Shown here: positions 59,225 through 64,000 of the stretch, piece by piece
Layout of the letters: every line of letters begins with the position of its first letter
Numbering within the stretch: the stretch's first letter is position 1
Assembly (NCBI GenBank): GCA_012103035.1
Contig: JAAVLL010000002.1
Span: 1,054,001 to 1,118,000 of the forward strand
Direction of reading: 5' to 3'
From: Brucella oryzae
GTDB lineage: Bacteria > Pseudomonadota > Alphaproteobacteria > Rhizobiales > Rhizobiaceae
Length of the DNA: 64,000 bases
Notes under the pieces: generated by a model
The model's input: only the letters and a program-made list of their open reading frames with translations
What the model was told of the DNA's origin: nothing
Database searches by the model: none
Made by a program: the position numbers and the translations under genes

Positions 59225-60179
59225 ACGCCCCATCCGTCCCCATGTCCTTCCTCGCCAGCCGCCCGTGGATATGGTCGTTTATCGCGGCAGCAGCGGTTTG
59301 GATTGTCACCATTCTCTTCACCGGTGGCGCGGGCGCGCACGGGCTTTCCCACGCGGCCTTCACCTTCGCGTCCTTTTCGGTGATCGTCGGGCTCGGCCAG
59401 ATGTTCGTCATCACGCTCGGCCCCGGTAATATCGATCTGTCGGTCCCGGCCAACATGACGCTTGCCGCCACCCTGGCACTGAAACTCATGGATACGCAGG
59501 ACGGCATGATTCTGGCAGGCCTCGCCGTAGCGCTGCTGATCGGCCTTGCCATCGGCATCTGCAATTATGCACTGATCAAGCTCCTGCGCATTCCGCCCAT
59601 CATCGCCACCCTGTCGATGAGCTTCCTGATCCAGTCCACCGCCATCTGGAGCAATCGCGGCCTGCGCGTGAAGCCGCCGGAAAGCCTCGCACAATTCACC
59701 ACCGCCTCCACGCTCGGCATTCCCAATGTCGCCATCGTGGCGCTGATCCTGTCGGTCATTGGCTGGGTGTTTCTGAAAAGAGCATCTATGGGCGCTGGAT
59801 TTCGGCAATCGGTCAGAACCCGTTCGCAGCCCGCATGGCAGGCGTTCCGGTTGATGGCACACGCTTCGTCACCTATCTGCTCTGCGCGGTGCTGGCATCG
59901 CTCTGCGGCTTCCTGCTCGCCTGTTTCTCGGGCGGTGCGGCGCTGAACATGGGAGCGGAATACCTCTTGATGTCGATTGCAGTCGTCATCATCGGCGGCA
60001 CGGCGGTTGCGGGCGGCGATTCCAATATCCCTGGTATTTGGGGTGCCGCGCTCTTCATGTTCCTCATAGTCTCGATGCTCAACACCTACGGCTTCGGCGC
60101 CGGTGTTCGCCTCGTGCTGACTGGCCTCACCATCATCGCGGTGATCTTCCTCGCCAGCAGCCGACGCGCTGAGCGATAA
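59221..60179 (+). CDS. Sugar ABC transporter permease 2 (RbsC/XylH type)
   Basis: Second membrane subunit. GLGQMFVITLGPGNIDLSVPANMTLAATLAL carries the equivalent of the GxIDLSV motif; IKLLRIPPIIATLSMSFLIQSTAIW and, after repair near 59780, RWISAIGQNPFAARMAGVPVDGTRFVTYLLCAVLASLCGFLLA and MSIAVVIIGGTAVAGGDSNIPGIW. About 319 residues. Starts on ATGA overlapping permease 1. Confidence 0.9.
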
Positions 60180-60200
60180 AATTTCTTCGGAGTATATTCC

Positions 60201-61119
60201 TTGTCTCAGACTGTTTCGATCTACGAAATCCACGACGAACGTTTCAAGCAGATGATCGTGCCAAGCGCCGATCTGGACGAACTTTACAGCGGCTGCCGTT
60301 GGGCGGAAGGCCCGGTCTGGTTCAACGACCTGAACTGCCTTCTGTGGAGCGATATCCCGAACCAGCGCATCTTGCGCTGGGTGCCGGAAGGCGGCGTTTC
60401 GGTGTTCCGCAACCCGTCCAATTTCTCCAACGGCAATACGCGCGACCGCGAAGGACGCCTCGTCACCTGCGAACATGGGGCCGTCGCGTCACCCGCACGG
60501 AACCGGATGGCAGCATCACCGTGCTGGCCGACAGCTATCAGGGCAAAAGCTCAATGCGCCGAACGATGTTGTCGTGCGCTCGGATGGAACGGTGTGGTTC
60601 ACCGATCCGACCTACGGCATTCTGGCGGATTATGAAGGCTACAAGGCCGATCCTGAACAGCCATCGCGCAATGTCTATCGCCTCGACCCGAAGACCGGCG
60701 AGATCGATGCCATGGTGACCGATTTCCACCAGCCGAATGGCTTGGCTTTCTCGCCGGACGAAACCAAGCTCTATGTGGCCGACAGCGCCTATAGCCACGA
60801 CGAGAATGCGCCGCGCCACATCCGCGTTTTCGACGTTGTGGACGGCGGCAAGCGCCTGTTGGGCGGCAGTGTGTTCTGCACCATCGACAAGGGCCTGCCG
60901 GATGGTTTCCGCTTCGATACGGATGGCAATCTGTGGACCAGCGCGAGCGACGGCGTGCATTGCTTCTCGCCGGGAGGCACGCTGCTCGGCAAGATCAAGA
61001 CGCCGCAGACGGTCGCCAATGTGACCTTCGGCGGTCCACGCCGTAACCGCCTGTTCATCACGGCGACGAAGTCGCTCTATGCGGTCTATCTGGCCGTGAC
61101 CGGCGCGCAGTACCCTTGA
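60201..61119 (+). CDS. SMP-30/gluconolactonase-family lactonase
   Basis: Calcium- or zinc-dependent six-bladed propeller hydrolase that opens aldonolactones. Blocks: YSGCRWAEGPVWFNDLNCLLWSDIPNQRILRW, NFSNGNTRDREGRLVTCEHG, LNAPNDVVVRSDGTVWFTDPTYGI, DFHQPNGLAFSPDETKLYVADSA. The NAPND and NGLAFSPD aspartates and the WAEGP glutamate are metal ligands. A TTG start at 60201 has GGAG eight bases before it. Losses near 60480 and 60545; about 306 residues. Ends the sugar operon, supporting an oxidative aldose route. Confidence 0.86.
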
Positions 61120-61128
61120 TAAAACAAC

Positions 61129-61162
61129 GGCGGCTTTCCAAAACGAAAAGCCGCCGCTCTTT
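61129..61162 (+). terminator. Terminator of the sugar ABC operon
   Basis: 10-bp stem CGGCGGCTTT/AAAGCCGCCG with an 8-base loop, then CTCTTTAT. Ten bases after the lactonase stop. Confidence 0.85.
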
Positions 61163-61610
61163 ATAAATATAGTAACTCATTGATAAAAATGCATTCGCCA
61201 CATGCCGCATTCTTGCGAACATGCCAATAATGTTTCTTTATTTAAAACGGATCTTTCCGACCCAAAACCGGAACGACCCGCATATCAGGACCGTGAATGA
61301 CGGAACAAATCAGACTATGATCTCTTCTATCCATCAGCCTGCACTCAACAAGAAAAGCCACGGCCTTGCAAATGAGTACATTGCCCTGATGCGCTAAGAC
61401 TATATAACCCAATCGTCAACACAATGGAAACAGTTTGTCAACAAAATGGCTCAAATTACTGTGAGTAAAATTTGAAAGAACGACATATTTTCATGATGTT
61501 ACCCAAGATTTCATAGTAACTACATTAGAGATATCTAATGTATAATCCCATTTATTTCCCGCTTATTAGAAGAACTGAATCAAACATGACAGAGACTTAC
61601 GTATAAGCGA
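61163..61610. other. Intergenic region with repeats between lactonase and iron ABC operon
   Basis: About 450 bases without a supported gene. It contains GTCAACACAATGG and GTCAACAAAATGG as a 13-bp near-identical direct repeat at 61415 and 61437 (22-base period), TCAAATT-N11-AATTTGA (61451-61475), and ACATTAGA-GATA-TCTAATGT (61522-61541), which overlaps a TATAAT word. Function unknown. Confidence 0.5.
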
Positions 61611-62403
61611 TCATGCAGAATGTCTGAGTTCCAGAGAACGGCGGCTCGGCGCACGATAACGGATGTGACAACCGCCAATGCCCTGATATTCGACATCAAC
61701 GTCGACACCAAAACCTCGTTAATACGCTCTGCGCGCAAGACATCGCGTGGCGTACCGAGCGCAACGAGGTTCCCTTATCCATCACCGCAATGCGGTCGCA
61801 GAACATTGCGGCATGGTTCAGGTCATGCAACGCAGCCACGACTGTCAACTTCTGGCGGCTGACAAGATCGAGCAATCCGATCTGGTGTCCGATATCGAGA
61901 TGATTGGTTGGCTCGTCCAGAAGCAAAATCTGCGGTTCCTGCGCCAGGGCACGGGCTATATGCAGACGCTGCCGTTCACCGCCGGAAAGCGTATGCCAGC
62001 AGCGGTCTGCCAGATGAGCCATATCGACATTGACCAGCGCCTGGTCAACGACGGCATCATCCTCCGTTGACCACGGCGACAACGCACCTAGATAGGGTGT
62101 CCGCCCGAGTTCGACGGCCTGACGTGCCGTAATGCGTTCTGTCGTACCCGCCTGCTGCTCGACCAGTGCCATTTTCCGGGCTATCTCGCGGCGGCTGAAA
62201 CTGTCGATGGGCGCGCCGCACAGGCTGATTTCGCCGACATGGCACCTGCGAACGCCGGACAGCAGCGAGAGAAAACTGGTCTTTCCCGATCCGTTCGGCC
62301 CGATGATGCCAAGAAACTCACCTTCCGCCACGTCCAGCGAAACATTGCGCAAAATTTCGACATTGCCTGCCGACCAGCCGACATCGCGTGCTGAGAGAAT
62401 CAT
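61611..62403 (-). CDS. Iron/siderophore ABC transporter ATP-binding protein (FecE/FhuC type)
   Basis: ATPase of an iron-chelate or cobalamin importer. MILSARDVGWSAGNVEIL, Walker A IIGPNGSGKTSFLSLLSG, ARKMALVEQQAGTTERITARQAVELGRTPYLG (the usual Q-loop and GRxPY motif), signature HTLSGGERQRLHIARAL, Walker B ILLLDEPTNHLDIGHQ, AALHDLNHAAMFCDRI. A base lost near 61770 hides the end (HIRYRAPSRRSLELRHSA). About 264 residues. ATG overlaps the permease stop. Confidence 0.9.
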
Positions 62404-63454
62404 GACGACGCCCTCCTTTGTCCAAGCAACAGGGCGAATGCCGGTGCACCGAACAAGGCCGTGATGACACCGATCGGCAGAACCTGCCCCGGAATGATGA
62501 TACGCGACAGAATATCGGCGACGATCATGAAGATCGCGCCCATGAGTGCTGCCGCAGGCAACAGCCTGCCGTGTCTGACCCCGACCACCATGCGCGCCGC
62601 ATGGGGAATGACGAGACCGATAAAGCCGACAGAGCCGACGATGGAAACCATGACCGCCGTCATCATGGCGCTGACACCAATCAGCACCGCATAGACGCGA
62701 CGCACCGGTATGCCGAGCGAAGCAGCGGATTCGGTTCCGAAGGTAAAGGCATCAAGCGCACGTGCATGCCACAGGCAGATGGCCAGACCAATCAGGCAGG
62801 CAGGCAGAGCAAGTGTGACGTCGGGCCAGCGCACGCCGGAAAGATTACCCAAAAGCCAGAACATGATGCCGCGCGCCTGCTCGGCATTTGCAGCCTTTGT
62901 GACGATGAATGACGTTAGCGCATTGAAAAGCTGTGAACCCGCAATGCCTGCGAGGATGATCGCGCTGCTGCCGCGCCCCGCTCGCAACGCCAGAAGGGAG
63001 ACGAGGCCGAAAGCAACAATAGCGCCAATGAACGCACCCAGCGAAAGCGTCAGCACGCCAGCGCCTATGCCGAGAATAGCAACGCCGACAGCGCCTGTCG
63101 AAGCACCAGCGGAGATGCCCAGAATATACGGATCAGCGAGCGAATTCCGAAGCAGCGACTGCAGAATAACACCGGATATTGCGAGCGACGCGCCACAACA
63201 TGCCGCGATAACCGCACGGCTGAGGCGATAGCTCCAGACGATCCCTTCATCGATGGGTTCGAGCGGATACCCGGCATTCCACACCCGATTGGCCACGGTC
63301 TTCGCGACCACATCAAGCGGTATTGCCGTTTCGCCTATCGCCGCTCCGAGCCAAAGGGCAAGAAGAAGCAGGACAAGCGAAAGGCCAGGAAGAACACGCC
63401 GGAGCGTGCCCTTCCCTTCTGTTTGAAGCCTGTTGTCGCCGCCCGAACCGTCAC
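62400..63454 (-). CDS. Iron/siderophore ABC transporter permease (FecCD family)
   Basis: Inner-membrane subunit with about ten helices. FecCD landmarks: LSRAVIAACCGASLAISGVILQSLLRNSLADPYILGISAGASTGAV, GSSAIILAGIAGSQLFNALTSFI, ASLGIPVRRVYAVLIG, GSVGFIGLVIPHAARMVVG, GQVLPIGVITALFGAPAFALLL. I take the start as a GTG at 63454 overlapping the binding-protein stop (GTGA); a base is lost near 63395 between that start and PGLSLVLLLALWLGAAIGETAIPLDVV. About 351 residues. Confidence 0.88.
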
Positions 63455-64000
63455 TTGTTCAGGCCCGAGGCGGCAATGTCGGCAGCTAGCGTTTCGATGC
63501 CTTCGATCACGCGAAGCGACGTGCTCATCGACTGTGCATCCATGTCGAAGACATACTTGTCCTTGACCGCAGGCATCAGCTTCGTGACCGGATCGTTCTC
63601 GAGGAACTGGTGCTTGACGGCAATGTCGTCAGCCGGATAGCGACGGCGATCCAGTTTCGCAGCCACGATCATCGAAGGGTTCGATTTTGCAATCGTTTCC
63701 CATCCGACCGTCGGCCATTCTTCCTCGCTGTCGATCACATTCTTGATGCCAAGCACCGAAAGAATATAGGCGGGCGCGCCGAACTTGCCTGCAACATAGG
63801 GATCGGCATCGACCTGCGTGCTGGAGAACCAGACAACGGCGGAAAGCTTACCGCCAGCAGACCCAACCTTTTCGCGCGCAGCCGCTTCGCGCGCCTTCAG
63901 ATCGGCGACGAGTTTTTCGCCCCGGTCCTGCACATTGAAGATTTCCGCCAGTTCGGTGATTTCCTGATAGACGATACCCATCTTGAACGCTGCTGTACGA
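63451..64000 (-). CDS. Iron/siderophore ABC transporter substrate-binding protein (FecB/BtuF type), 3' part
   Basis: C-terminal 183 residues of a class III periplasmic binding protein; the 5' end lies beyond the right edge. Recognisable are FKMGIVYQEITELAEIFNVQDRGEKLVADLKARE, LSAVVWFSSTQVDADPYVAGKFGAPAYILSVLGIKNVID, VGWETIAKSNPSMIVAAKLD and DPVTKLMPAVKDKYVFDMDAQS. Upstream gene of the permease and ATPase. The ligand (ferric siderophore, haem or cobalamin) cannot be told from this part. Confidence 0.85.
   Translation of the reverse strand, partial: RTAAFKMGIVYQEITELAEIFNVQDRGEKLVADLKAREAAAREKVGSAGGKLSAVVWFSSTQVDADPYVAGKFGAPAYILSVLGIKNVIDSEEEWPTVGWETIAKSNPSMIVAAKLDRRRYPADDIAVKHQFLENDPVTKLMPAVKDKYVFDMDAQSMSTSLRVIEGIETLAADIAASGLNK

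Noticed and set aside
61587..61607. Tiny frame MTETYV downstream of a TATAAT word as a leader peptide
   Set aside because: Six codons, no attenuator-like pairing seen, and no gene follows on that strand.
1..64000. tRNA, rRNA, CRISPR arrays, integrases or full-length insertion sequences
   Set aside because: I looked for cloverleaf-like and rRNA-like stretches, regular short repeats and transposase motifs and saw none that I could support.

Overview
The window looks like an alphaproteobacterium of the Brucella/Ochrobactrum (Brucellaceae) group. The reasons are the gcvT-gcvH-gcvP cluster behind a glycine riboswitch, a BA14K-type small antigen gene, a DUF1127 gene followed by CCTCCTCCC-loop RNA hairpins, an Irr/ICE-like iron box before an efe operon, a roughly 103-bp palindromic intergenic repeat, and a dense run of ABC and TRAP catabolic operons of the kind found on the second chromosome. 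This is inference from family content; no rRNA or other phylogenetic marker is present.

Layout, left to right: a LacI-type regulator; a minus-strand efeU-efeO-efeB-efeM iron uptake operon; a structured small RNA; the gcv operon with its riboswitch (minus); a DUF1127 gene plus a three-hairpin 'cuckoo'-type RNA; an MFS exporter; a ferredoxin-reductase-like flavoprotein with a RidA protein; a RutR-regulated operon (creatininase-like hydrolase, ABC transporter, amidohydrolase, FAD oxidase, binding protein, TetR); an RpiR-regulated locus with an N-formylglutamate-amidohydrolase-like enzyme, a TRAP transporter, a glutamine-synthetase-like ligase, an aldehyde dehydrogenase and an alcohol dehydrogenase; BA14K; a DMT exporter; a proVWX-like betaine transporter; a divergent ABC locus with RpiR, a D-serine-dehydratase-like enzyme, SDR, RidA and MlrC; a GntR-uxaA-ADH-TRAP operon divergent from a uxaB-like gene; a soluble two-component pair; a sugar ABC operon with an SMP-30 lactonase; and the 3' part of a FecBCD-like iron uptake operon.

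The most unusual object is a 141-bp non-coding element present in two identical, oppositely oriented copies (31266-31406 and 45657-45797). Each copy is flanked by a perfect 19-bp direct repeat, and in both cases that repeat is exactly the hairpin of the host gene's rho-independent terminator. The two hairpins are unrelated in sequence, so this looks like a MITE that targets terminators by structure and duplicates them.

Sequence quality matters for reading everything else. About four genes in five are broken by reading-frame shifts, roughly 80-90 in 64 kb. Wherever I followed the frames they are losses of one or two bases, often in homopolymers. They hit housekeeping and accessory genes alike, and conserved protein resumes at once in another frame. 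I therefore treat these genes as intact loci in a deletion-rich assembly, give the span of the whole restored gene, and label them CDS rather than pseudogene. Apparent fusions and missing active-site residues should be judged in that light.
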